Source: Paenibacillus oralis (GTDB lineage: Bacteria > Bacillota > Bacilli > Paenibacillales > Paenibacillaceae). From it: a DNA stretch of 64,000 nucleotides. This document shows positions 36,088-44,321 of the stretch, in pieces; the stretch's first letter is position 1; each line of letters starts with the position of its first letter. The translations under genes and the position numbers were made by a program. Where the stretch lies: assembly GCF_003863965.1 (NCBI RefSeq), contig NZ_RRCN01000001.1, positions 3,988,304 to 4,052,303 of the forward strand. Direction: 5' to 3'. The notes below the pieces were generated by a model. It was not told the origin of the DNA and searched no databases. It was given only the letters and a program-made list of their open reading frames with translations.

Positions 36088-37875
36088 ATGAAATACATCT
36101 GTAACCCGATCAACATGGAATACAAGTATCAATTTATTGAAGCGCACGGCAAGCTGACTGTAAATCGGGAAGCTGCGGATCCGTCTATGATTTATTTTAA
36201 TGGAAAGTACTTCATGTTCCCTTCCATGACAGCGGGATATCTTGTGAGCGATGATCTTGCGGAGTGGTCTTTCCATCCCCTTAAGGATCTGCCGATCTAC
36301 GATTATGCACCGGATGTTCGGGTCATCGGAGAATACTTGTATTTTTCCGCGTCAAAGGCGAATAAAAACTGCTCCTATTATCGAACAAAAGATCCGATCT
36401 CGGGATCGTTTGAGGAGATCGAAGGGACGTTTCCTTTCTGGGACCCGAATTTGTTCGTGGATGATGATGGAAGAATCTATTTCTATTGGGGATGCTCCAA
36501 CGATAAACCGATCTATGGAGTGGAGCTGAACCCTGAGAATATGAAACCGTTAACAGAGCCGGTAGAACTTATCTTTACTAACTTATCCGTCAACGGATTT
36601 GAAAGAAATGGCGAAAACCATATTCCTCCCCGAACGTCAGAAGAGATTGAAGCAATCATTCATCAATATAAGACCAACAATCCGAATCTGACGAATGAAA
36701 TGTTGAAAATGGTGCGAGATGCGATTGGGAATGAACCATTCATTGAGGGAGCATGGATGGATAAACATGGCGGCAAATACTATCTGCAGTATGCCGTCCC
36801 CGGTACGCAGTATAACGTATATTCGGATGGGGTTTATGTGTCGGACAACCCATTGGGCCCGTTCACTCGAGCTAAAAACAACCCCTATTCCTACAAGCCG
36901 GGGGGATTCATCCCCGGTGCCGGTCACGGATCGACCATGGAAGATCGTCATGGGAACTATTGGCATGCCTCAACGATAAGAATTAGTGTGAATCATAATT
37001 TCGAGAGAAGGATAGGTTTGTGGCCAGCAGGGTTTGATCAGGATGGGGAGCTTTTCTGCAACCAGCGTTATGGCGACTGGCCGCTTAAGATCGAACAGGC
37101 TGCGATGAATCCCTGGCGTAACCCGGATTGGATGCTTCTCTCGTATGGCAAACCGGCTATATCATCTTCTTATATAGAAGGAAAAGAAGCATTCAAGGTT
37201 ACCGATGAAAACGTTCAGACCTGGTGGAGGGCGGCTTCCGGCGGATCTGGCGAATGGATTGAGGTTGACCTGTTGCATCCATGCGACATTTTCGCGATTC
37301 AAGTTAATTTTGCGGATGATGCGTTGAGCGTTCCACCTCCTGAAGGAGCGGAATTTCATGGAGATGCCCCAACGTACCGATACATTGATCATCGTCAGCA
37401 TTTTACCAGATGGCTTTTGGAAGGTTCGGTGGATGGTAAGAAGTATTTCGTCATCGAGGATAAGTCTAATGTTGATACAGACTTATCGCATGATCTGATC
37501 GTAAGAGAAAACGGGATTAAAGCCCGGTACATTCGATGTATGGTTAAGGAACTACCTTATAACCAAGCGGCGTGCGTGTCCGGGCTACGGGTTTTTGGCA
37601 TAGGCAAAGGAGAGCTTCCTGAAAAGGCAACTGGAGTCCAGACTAAGCTGGTCAGCGATCTTGATCTCGTTGTAACTTGGGATCAAGGAGATGCCGTTAG
37701 TTACAATGTGCTGTGGGGCTTCGCGCCGGATAAACTGTACCATAGTTATATGGTATTTGGTCGAAATGAAGTTTCAATTGGTGCATTAATTAAAAATGAG
37801 CCGTTATACGTCAGGGTTGATACCTTTAATGAAAAAGGGATCACTGAGGGGGACGTCTTTGCAGTAATCGAGTAA
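36088..37875 (+). CDS. GH43-type glycosidase with C-terminal beta-sandwich domains
   Basis: A 595-residue protein with a five-bladed propeller of the GH43 clan (about 1-340). The catalytic base is probably Asp31 in AADPSMIYF; WDPNLFVDDDGRIYFYWG and the acid region FIEGAWMDKHGGKYYLQY follow. A discoidin-like region lies at about 360-500 (VQTWWRAASGGSGEWIEVDL) and a fibronectin-like end at about 510-595. It probably removes arabinose, xylose or galactose from short oligosaccharides inside the cell. AAAGGAGAG precedes the ATG. A disabled paralog lies at 24951-26540, and the intact copy allows its missing segments to be located. Confidence 0.9.
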   Translation: MKYICNPINMEYKYQFIEAHGKLTVNREAADPSMIYFNGKYFMFPSMTAGYLVSDDLAEWSFHPLKDLPIYDYAPDVRVIGEYLYFSASKANKNCSYYRTKDPISGSFEEIEGTFPFWDPNLFVDDDGRIYFYWGCSNDKPIYGVELNPENMKPLTEPVELIFTNLSVNGFERNGENHIPPRTSEEIEAIIHQYKTNNPNLTNEMLKMVRDAIGNEPFIEGAWMDKHGGKYYLQYAVPGTQYNVYSDGVYVSDNPLGPFTRAKNNPYSYKPGGFIPGAGHGSTMEDRHGNYWHASTIRISVNHNFERRIGLWPAGFDQDGELFCNQRYGDWPLKIEQAAMNPWRNPDWMLLSYGKPAISSSYIEGKEAFKVTDENVQTWWRAASGGSGEWIEVDLLHPCDIFAIQVNFADDALSVPPPEGAEFHGDAPTYRYIDHRQHFTRWLLEGSVDGKKYFVIEDKSNVDTDLSHDLIVRENGIKARYIRCMVKELPYNQAACVSGLRVFGIGKGELPEKATGVQTKLVSDLDLVVTWDQGDAVSYNVLWGFAPDKLYHSYMVFGRNEVSIGALIKNEPLYVRVDTFNEKGITEGDVFAVIE

Positions 37876-37897
37876 AAGCACCATTGCCAGCAAAATC

Positions 37898-37920
37898 AAG
37901 CGGAGATCGCCCCGCTTTAT
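37898..37920. terminator. Terminator after the GH43 gene
   Basis: AAGCGG (37898-37903) pairs with CCGCTT (37912-37917) around eight bases, followed by TATT; on the other strand it is followed by TGATTTT. Confidence 0.5.
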
Positions 37921-37969
37921 TCCTAAGCCTATGCTTCCGTAGCGAGTTTTGTTCGAACCAATTCAGGAA

Positions 37970-37983
37970 GTAGCGCTTACAAA
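37970..37983 (+). promoter_or_regulatory. cre-like site before the GH35 gene
   Basis: Read on the minus strand this is TTTGTAAGCGCTAC, close to the CcpA cre consensus TGTAAGCGCTTACA. It lies about 20 bases before the GH35 ATG, where CcpA binding would block transcription. Confidence 0.45.
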
Positions 37984-38001
37984 CTTTTAGGAGGAAATTC
38001 C

Positions 38002-39540
38002 ATGTCATTGCCTCAACTGTTAAAAGAAGATGGAGTCTATAATCTTTATGTCGATGGTAAACCCTACATCGCTTTAGCCGGGGAAATTCATAATTCGAGC
38101 GCCTCGAGCCTGGAGTATATGAAGGAGAAAGTCTGGCCCTATCTCAGAGAACTGCATCTAAACACGGTGATCTTGCCGGTTTACTGGGAACTAATTGAAC
38201 CCGAGCAGGGAAGTTTTCAATTTGATTTATTGAACGGAATCATCGAACAGGCTCGGGAAGAAAATGTACGGCTGGTGTTATTGTGGTTCGGATTATGGAA
38301 AAATGGAATTTCCAGCTATGCTCCAGGCTGGGTGAAGAAGGAATTCACAACCTATTTCCGTGCTGTCCATAAAAATAATGAACCATCAGAAACCATCTCT
38401 CCCTTTTGCGATAAAGCTGTAGAAGCTGATGCTAATGCTTTCACACAATTCATGGCACATCTTAAAAAAGTAGACGGTGATCAGAATACGGTCATCATGG
38501 TTCAAGTGGAGAATGAAATCGGGTTACTTGGCAGCGACCGGGACTATTCTGATTACGCAAACGTCGAATTCAATCGGCCAATACCAGCCGTGATCGAGTC
38601 TCTCTGTGGGGTTAGCGGTACGTGGGAGGAGGGATTCGGGGATGATGCGTCTGAATACTTTATGGCTTATCATTATGCCCAAGCTGTCGAACGAATAGCG
38701 AGTGCCGGTTCCAAGGTCTATCCTCTACCGCTATTCGTTAACGCCTGGTTGGAACAATTCCCTTGGAGACCGGGAACATACCCGAGCGGAGGACCGATAG
38801 CGAAGGTAATGAAGATCTGGAAAGCAGCGGCTCCTTCCATTTGTTTGTATGCGCCGGATATTTATCTGCCCAATTTTGCGGAGATTTGCGAGGAATATAC
38901 AGCAAGCGATAACCCATTATTTATTCCTGAAGCGAGAAGAGATATACCCACAGCTACGAATGTATTTTATGCCATCGGAAAGCATGATGCGCTTTGCTTT
39001 TCACCTTTTGGAATTGAAGACTTTATGGCACCTTCGGATAGTGGTGAGAGTATCGATGCCGGTATCATGATGGCTCTTAATATTGAAAACTCCGGCTTTG
39101 TTTTGAATGGAACGGGTCCTTATCTGGCACGCAGTTATGAGCTGCTGGGGAACATGCTGAGTATTATCCAGAAATATCGGGGAACCGGGAAAATGACGGG
39201 TTTTCTTCAGAATCACGAAGCCGGGTGCATATTATCTTTCTCCAAGTATGACATCCGAATCACTTATCATCGTCAGCCAGCGGGCAAGCCGGTATCAGGG
39301 GGGCTTGTGATTGAGGTTTCTGAAGATGAGTTTATTTTTGCCGGAATCAGCTTTTACATTGAATTTTTGCCGAAGCGCTCGAGTTCGATGAAAACAAGTT
39401 ATGTAAGGATTGAAGAAGGAAAATTTGTTCAAGATGTATGGGTCCCTGGCCGCGTTCTTAACGGTGACGAAGGAGTTTACCAGATCAAGATCGGAAACAA
39501 TCCGGCCGCATTGCGTGTAGAGTTGTATCAATATAAATAA
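38002..39540 (+). CDS. GH35-type beta-galactosidase with DUF5597-like tail
   Basis: A 512-residue family 35 enzyme of the compact type. The barrel starts GKPYIALAGEIHNSSAS; the acid/base is Glu172 in VQVENEIGL and the nucleophile Glu310 in FIPEARRD. The C-terminal part (about 380-512) resembles the DUF5597 domain found with such enzymes. No signal peptide. It should release terminal beta-galactose or a related sugar. AGGAGGAAA precedes the ATG. It has its own cre-like site and is followed by a strong terminator, so it may be separately transcribed between the two importer clusters. Confidence 0.9.
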   Translation: MSLPQLLKEDGVYNLYVDGKPYIALAGEIHNSSASSLEYMKEKVWPYLRELHLNTVILPVYWELIEPEQGSFQFDLLNGIIEQAREENVRLVLLWFGLWKNGISSYAPGWVKKEFTTYFRAVHKNNEPSETISPFCDKAVEADANAFTQFMAHLKKVDGDQNTVIMVQVENEIGLLGSDRDYSDYANVEFNRPIPAVIESLCGVSGTWEEGFGDDASEYFMAYHYAQAVERIASAGSKVYPLPLFVNAWLEQFPWRPGTYPSGGPIAKVMKIWKAAAPSICLYAPDIYLPNFAEICEEYTASDNPLFIPEARRDIPTATNVFYAIGKHDALCFSPFGIEDFMAPSDSGESIDAGIMMALNIENSGFVLNGTGPYLARSYELLGNMLSIIQKYRGTGKMTGFLQNHEAGCILSFSKYDIRITYHRQPAGKPVSGGLVIEVSEDEFIFAGISFYIEFLPKRSSSMKTSYVRIEEGKFVQDVWVPGRVLNGDEGVYQIKIGNNPAALRVELYQYK

Positions 39541-39550
39541 GCTTGTTTAC

Positions 39551-39581
39551 AAACCGAGGTATCTTACATACCTCGGTTTTT
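39551..39581. terminator. Terminator after the GH35 gene
   Basis: AAACCGAGGTAT pairs perfectly with ATACCTCGGTTT around CTTAC, then TT. A textbook Rho-independent terminator, usable in both directions. Confidence 0.85.
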
Positions 39582-39685
39582 CGCTTGATTTTCGTATGCG
39601 TATGAATCCGAAAATTTTCTAACTTATTAAAGAAAAGCTAAAGTAATTGTAGTTTTTCAAGATACCCGCCCTAATTCCGCAATTA

Positions 39686-39711
39686 TATAATTTGAAATGT
39701 AAGCGCTAATA
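39686..39711 (+). promoter_or_regulatory. -10 element and cre-like site of the second importer
   Basis: TATAAT at 39686-39691 is a perfect -10 without a good -35, which suits an activated promoter. ATGTAAGCGCTAATA (39697-39711), immediately downstream over the expected start point, resembles the cre consensus and would act as a CcpA roadblock. Confidence 0.55.
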
Positions 39712-39755
39712 TTTCTTAGAAAACCGCTTAAACCATTACAAAGGGGGAAGTAAAG

Positions 39756-41288
39756 ATGAGGAAATGGGTAACGCTGGCATTAGTTCTTGCTCTGTCTGCC
39801 TTAACTGCTTGTTCAAACAATTCTAAAGCAACTAATGATGCCAAGGGTGCCGGCAATGCCGCTGCCGAAATCCCAACTATCATTTGGCAGTATCCGACGC
39901 CGGGAAATCTGGGATCAGGTTTTCAAGAGGTGGAGGATGCTCTCAACGCCATGCTGGAAAAAGATGTCGGAGCACGAGTGAAATTTGAACCGGTTGGCTT
40001 AAATGAGTCCACCAAAAAAGCTTCTCTTGCCGTAGCCAGTGGAGAACAGCTTGACATTATGCTGACTGCTTTTACTAGTTTGGGGCCGTCGGTAGACAGT
40101 GGAATGATTATTCCCTTGGATGAGCTGCTTGATCAGCACGGAAAGGATATTAAAGAACAGGCAGGAGTGTTACTGCAGGGCGCCAGTTATGATTCAAAAA
40201 TCTACGGTATCCCCCCGGTGTACATTAAAGGCAATACCTATGGTTATCTTGCAAGAACAGATCTCTTGAAGAAATACGGCATTACCATTGATCCTGACAA
40301 AAAGTACACATTGGACGATTTGGATCAAATATTTGCGAAAATTAAAGCGGGGGAAGGTAAAGATTTCTATATGACTATCCCCTGGAATACGACGCAAGAT
40401 CCATTAAATAGTTCTTACATTGAGTACGACAAAATCGGCGGATCGCTTGCGACCGGAGTACTGATGTTGAATCGTGGATTTGACGATACGACCGTTACCA
40501 ATCTTTTTGCTACTGACGAATACGCAAGTTATGCGAAAAAAATGTATGACTGGGCACAAAAAGGATACATTTCCTCGGATGCTGCGATTACAAAACAGTC
40601 ACCGGATTCACTGATTGCAACCAAAAAATATTTAGGGATGTTCTATTGGAATGACCGGCTATCGGCTAGTGAATATGGTGCGTCTGCGGGTATGGAATTT
40701 ACCGGAATTCCAATGCTTGATCCATATGTCGCGAACAATGGCGGTCAAAATATTATGTGGAACATCACGAAGGCGTCAAAAGATCCTGCCAAAGCCATGG
40801 AAGTGCTGAATTATATTTATAAAAATAAAGAAGCGGCGTGGTTACTCCAGTTTGGTATCGAAGGAAAATCTTATAAAGTGGTGGAACAGTCGGACAAAGG
40901 CACTTTAATTGAGTATTTGGACAAAGACACCTCTAAACTTCCTTATTATCAACCCTATGGTATTTATGGTAACCGTTTGGAGTGGCCTATTGTGGCTCCT
41001 GCACCGATTGATAAGAACAAAATTCTGAAAGAGGATGATGATCGTATCCCTGAATCGAGATACTCGCCGGCTTTAGGGTATAGTTTTGTTCAGACTAATG
41101 TATCGTCGGAAATAGCTGCCGTTTCAACCGTGATCGAACAGTTTACGCCAGCGATTAATAGTGGAGCATTGGATCCAGCGAAGGCGATGCCTGAGTTCTT
41201 GTCGGCGTTGAAAGCGGCAGGGATGGATAAGATTATCCAAGAAAATCAGACACAACTGGATAAGTGGCTGCCAAGTAACAAGCAGTAA
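39756..41288 (+). CDS. Oligosaccharide-binding lipoprotein (LplA-like)
   Basis: A 510-residue solute-binding lipoprotein of the large LplA type. The signal peptide ends in LTAC (Cys19). The mature part contains KIYGIPPVYIKGNTYGYLAR and a C-terminal segment of repeated short helices typical of the DUF3502-like group. AAAGGGGGAAG precedes the ATG. It captures an oligosaccharide for the two following permeases; downstream GH43 and GH3 genes would degrade the cargo. Its sequence layout resembles the orphan protein at 12642. Confidence 0.93.
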   Translation: MRKWVTLALVLALSALTACSNNSKATNDAKGAGNAAAEIPTIIWQYPTPGNLGSGFQEVEDALNAMLEKDVGARVKFEPVGLNESTKKASLAVASGEQLDIMLTAFTSLGPSVDSGMIIPLDELLDQHGKDIKEQAGVLLQGASYDSKIYGIPPVYIKGNTYGYLARTDLLKKYGITIDPDKKYTLDDLDQIFAKIKAGEGKDFYMTIPWNTTQDPLNSSYIEYDKIGGSLATGVLMLNRGFDDTTVTNLFATDEYASYAKKMYDWAQKGYISSDAAITKQSPDSLIATKKYLGMFYWNDRLSASEYGASAGMEFTGIPMLDPYVANNGGQNIMWNITKASKDPAKAMEVLNYIYKNKEAAWLLQFGIEGKSYKVVEQSDKGTLIEYLDKDTSKLPYYQPYGIYGNRLEWPIVAPAPIDKNKILKEDDDRIPESRYSPALGYSFVQTNVSSEIAAVSTVIEQFTPAINSGALDPAKAMPEFLSALKAAGMDKIIQENQTQLDKWLPSNKQ

Positions 41289-41308
41289 AATTTAAAGGGG
41301 TAGAAAGA

Positions 41309-41328
41309 GGGCTGCCGGAAGGCGGCCC
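41309..41328 (+). terminator. Intra-operon hairpin after the binding protein gene
   Basis: GGGCTGCC pairs with GGCGGCCC around a GGAA loop. There is no T run. It lies between the binding protein and permease genes, like the hairpin at 31901. Confidence 0.5.
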
Positions 41329-41353
41329 TATCGCTTACAGAAAGGGGATTTGT

Positions 41354-42289
41354 ATGGCGGCTAATGCGGTTAAAGTAAAAAAGAAGAAACGTTGGAAACA
41401 GTTTCTTCCAGTCTATGTGATGATTTTGCCGGGGCTTCTCTATCTTTTAATAAATAACTATATCCCGATGTTTGGAGTCATCATTGCTTTTAAAAAATTG
41501 AACTTTTCAGACGGCATTTTCAGAAGCCCCTGGAGCGGATTGGACAATTTCAAGTTTCTATTCGCCACAAATGATGCCTGGGTCATTACAAGGAATACCA
41601 TTCTTTATAATGTCGCCTTTTTCATTGTCGGCACTATTGCCGCAATAGCTATGGCCATTTTGATTAATGAGATCCGCAGCAAGTTTGCTTCAAAAGCTTA
41701 TCAAAGTGTAACCTTGCTTCCGTATTTAATGAGTTGGGTGGTTGTAAGCTATCTTGGGTACGCTTTTTTGTCTTCGGAAACGGGCTTAATTAATAACTCG
41801 ATCCTGGAGCCTTTAGGCAAAGACCCGATAAACTGGTATATGGATAAGACATACTGGCCGCTTATTCTGATTCTTGTTAATACCTGGAAAGGTATTGGGT
41901 ACAGCATGATTATTTATCTGGCAAGCATTGTCGGAATCAGCCAGGACTATTATGAAGCCGCGACGATTGACGGAGCGAGCAAATGGAAACAGATTAAGCA
42001 TATTACCATACCGCTTCTGAAGCCTACGTTTATTACACTATTTATACTCAGTGTCGGTCAAATATTCCGGTCTGACTTTGGTCTATTTTATCAGATGCCC
42101 CAAAACAGCGGAGCGCTCTACTCTGTAACGAGAACCTTGGATGTTTATGTGTATCAGGCCTTGTTGCGCAATAGCGATTACGGGATGTCCAGCGCTGCCA
42201 GTTTCTATCAATCGATCGTAGGATTTATTCTTATTTTAGCCGCAAATTTCTTTATTAAGAAATATAACCGTGACAATGCGTTGTTTTAA
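41354..42289 (+). CDS. LplB-like ABC sugar permease
   Basis: A 311-residue permease with a basic N-terminus and six membrane segments. The opening MILPGLLYLLINNYIPMFGV and the EAA loop YYEAATIDGASKWKQIKHIT mark the LplB/YteP subfamily that works with LplA-like lipoproteins. AAAGGGGATT precedes the ATG. It forms the import channel with the next gene product. The ATPase is not encoded here. Confidence 0.95.
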   Translation: MAANAVKVKKKKRWKQFLPVYVMILPGLLYLLINNYIPMFGVIIAFKKLNFSDGIFRSPWSGLDNFKFLFATNDAWVITRNTILYNVAFFIVGTIAAIAMAILINEIRSKFASKAYQSVTLLPYLMSWVVVSYLGYAFLSSETGLINNSILEPLGKDPINWYMDKTYWPLILILVNTWKGIGYSMIIYLASIVGISQDYYEAATIDGASKWKQIKHITIPLLKPTFITLFILSVGQIFRSDFGLFYQMPQNSGALYSVTRTLDVYVYQALLRNSDYGMSSAASFYQSIVGFILILAANFFIKKYNRDNALF

Positions 42290-42304
42290 GGGGGTAAGAT
42301 AACT

Positions 42305-43207
42305 ATGAGAACGCGAGAGGCTAGAGTAACACAAATTATCGCCCACCTGGTTTGCGGCATCATTGCACTGTGTGCGATACTGCCATTTTTGCTGTTAATT
42401 ATCTCTTCATTTACTGCGGAAGCATGGGCTACTGAACATGGGTATTCATTTTTTCCCGGAAAGCTAAGTTTGGAAGCCTATAAATATATTGCGGTGCAGT
42501 GGGGGACGATCGGGAAAGCCTATTTTATGACGCTGGTTGTAACATTCATTGGGACCGTTGTCAGTGTTTTCATTACGACTCTATTTGCCTATGGTTTATC
42601 CCAATCCCATATACCGGGGATGAAAATCGTTAACTTCATTCTGATATTCACCATGCTGTTCAATGGAGGCTTGGTTGCTACCTATTACACGTACGTTCAT
42701 TACCTGGATTTTAAAGACACGATATGGGCACTGCTTATTCCGACTCTTCTGATGAACGCGTTTAATGTAATTCTGGTCAAGAATTACATTTCATATAGTA
42801 TTCCCGGAGCGTTAAAAGAAGCGGCCACGATTGATGGCGCCAGTGAATTCAGAATATTCGCCAAAATCATCATGCCGCTAAGTTTGCCGATTATTGCCAC
42901 GATTGGATTAATGACCGGTCTGTCTTATTGGAATGACTGGCAAAACGGGATGTATTATTTGTCGGGCCGTGACGGGGCTTCCTTATATACGATTCAAATC
43001 ATTTTGAACAATATCAACGAAAATATCCAAGTCCTGCTGCAAAATGCTTCCAAAGCCCAGTCTATCGGCGCTAAAGTATCGGAGCTGCCTTCAACGACGA
43101 TAAGAATGGCCATTGCAGCAATTGGGATTTTACCTATCCTGGTGTTGTATCCTTTCTTCCAAAGATATTTTGTAAAAGGGATTACATTAGGGGGAGTAAA
43201 AGAATAG
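42305..43207 (+). CDS. LplC-like ABC sugar permease
   Basis: A 300-residue permease of the LplC/YtcP type with six membrane segments. The EAA loop is LKEAATIDGASEFRIFAKII, followed by LSYWNDWQNGMYYL and the C-terminal VKGITLGGVKE. AGGGGGTAAG precedes the ATG. This is the intact counterpart of the scrap at 8929 and shows which part survives there. Partner of the LplB-like permease. Confidence 0.95.
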   Translation: MRTREARVTQIIAHLVCGIIALCAILPFLLLIISSFTAEAWATEHGYSFFPGKLSLEAYKYIAVQWGTIGKAYFMTLVVTFIGTVVSVFITTLFAYGLSQSHIPGMKIVNFILIFTMLFNGGLVATYYTYVHYLDFKDTIWALLIPTLLMNAFNVILVKNYISYSIPGALKEAATIDGASEFRIFAKIIMPLSLPIIATIGLMTGLSYWNDWQNGMYYLSGRDGASLYTIQIILNNINENIQVLLQNASKAQSIGAKVSELPSTTIRMAIAAIGILPILVLYPFFQRYFVKGITLGGVKE

Positions 43208-43244
43208 TAAGTTCAGTTCATTTAATTCGGAAGGAAAGATGAAA

Positions 43245-44321
43245 ATGAAATATAACTCAATTAGACCCGGACAAGTATGGCTGGATACCGAAGGAAAACG
43301 TATTCAGGCACATGGGGGATCTGTTATTACAGTGGGAGATACTTTCTATTGGTACGGTGAAAATAAAGAAAAAACGAAACCCGGAAGCGGAATCTGGCAT
43401 TGGGGAGTACGATGTTATGCCTCTAAAGACTTATACAATTGGGAAGACCAGGGGATCATTATTCCTCCGGATGAGGAAGATGAGTCTTCTCCTTTGCATC
43501 CTGCTCAATATATGGATAGACCTCATATTATTTTTAATCAAACGACACGAAAATTTGTATGCTGGATCAAAGTGATGAAAAGGGATGGGACGCAAAAATC
43601 CACGGTTTTGACGGCCGATCATATTCTGGGGCCTTATACGATGGTGCAAAGTGATCTTCGCCCGTTGAATATGAGTGCGGGGGATTTCGATTTAGTCGTG
43701 GGACCCGACGGTAAGGCCTACTATTATTTCGAAAGAGTCCACAGCGAGCTTATTTGTGCGGATCTGACGGAGGACTATACGGATGTGACAGGATATTATT
43801 CCACGCATTTTCCTAATATTCAGCCGCCGTATGTACGTGAAGCCCCAGCCTACTTCTTTAGGAAGGGACGGCATTATATGTTTACATCCGGAACAACCGG
43901 ATATCATCCCAACCCTTCGGAGGTGGCGGTAGCGAAATCCTTCCATGGTCCGTGGGAGGTGCTGGGTGATCCGCATCCGTACGATACCTCCAGAACTTCT
44001 TATAACTCGCAGATTACTTCTGTATTTAGGCATCCATTTAAAAAAGATTTGTACATTGCATTAGCTGACAGATGGATGCCAAATCTTCCTGATTTAGCGG
44101 GGGAAGATCATGCAAACGGCAAGGGCTATCAAAAAACTGCGGAGATATATCGGAGAATGTTTGAACCGGATACTGATTTTGTTATGGATGAGGTCCATTA
44201 TTCATGTGACATGAATACCGATACATCGGTCGCGGATTACGTATGGCTGCCGATCCGATTTGATGGAGAAATGGCTTATTTAGACTGGAAAGAGGAATGG
44301 AGAGTTGAGGATTATGAATAA
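43245..44321 (+). CDS. GH43 glycosidase (exo-galactanase-like branch)
   Basis: A 358-residue single-domain family 43 protein. The N-terminus AHGGSVITVGDTFYWYGENK is typical of the branch that includes exo-beta-1,3-galactanases; YMDRPHIIFN and YVREAPAYFF carry further active-site residues. It has no signal peptide and would act on imported oligosaccharides. ATG 43245 is chosen since AAGGA lies nine bases upstream and the broken paralog at 63468 starts at the equivalent codon; ATG 43239 is possible. Its end overlaps the GH3 gene by eight bases, so both enzymes are made together. The exact subfamily needs a search. Confidence 0.88.
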   Translation: MKYNSIRPGQVWLDTEGKRIQAHGGSVITVGDTFYWYGENKEKTKPGSGIWHWGVRCYASKDLYNWEDQGIIIPPDEEDESSPLHPAQYMDRPHIIFNQTTRKFVCWIKVMKRDGTQKSTVLTADHILGPYTMVQSDLRPLNMSAGDFDLVVGPDGKAYYYFERVHSELICADLTEDYTDVTGYYSTHFPNIQPPYVREAPAYFFRKGRHYMFTSGTTGYHPNPSEVAVAKSFHGPWEVLGDPHPYDTSRTSYNSQITSVFRHPFKKDLYIALADRWMPNLPDLAGEDHANGKGYQKTAEIYRRMFEPDTDFVMDEVHYSCDMNTDTSVADYVWLPIRFDGEMAYLDWKEEWRVEDYE

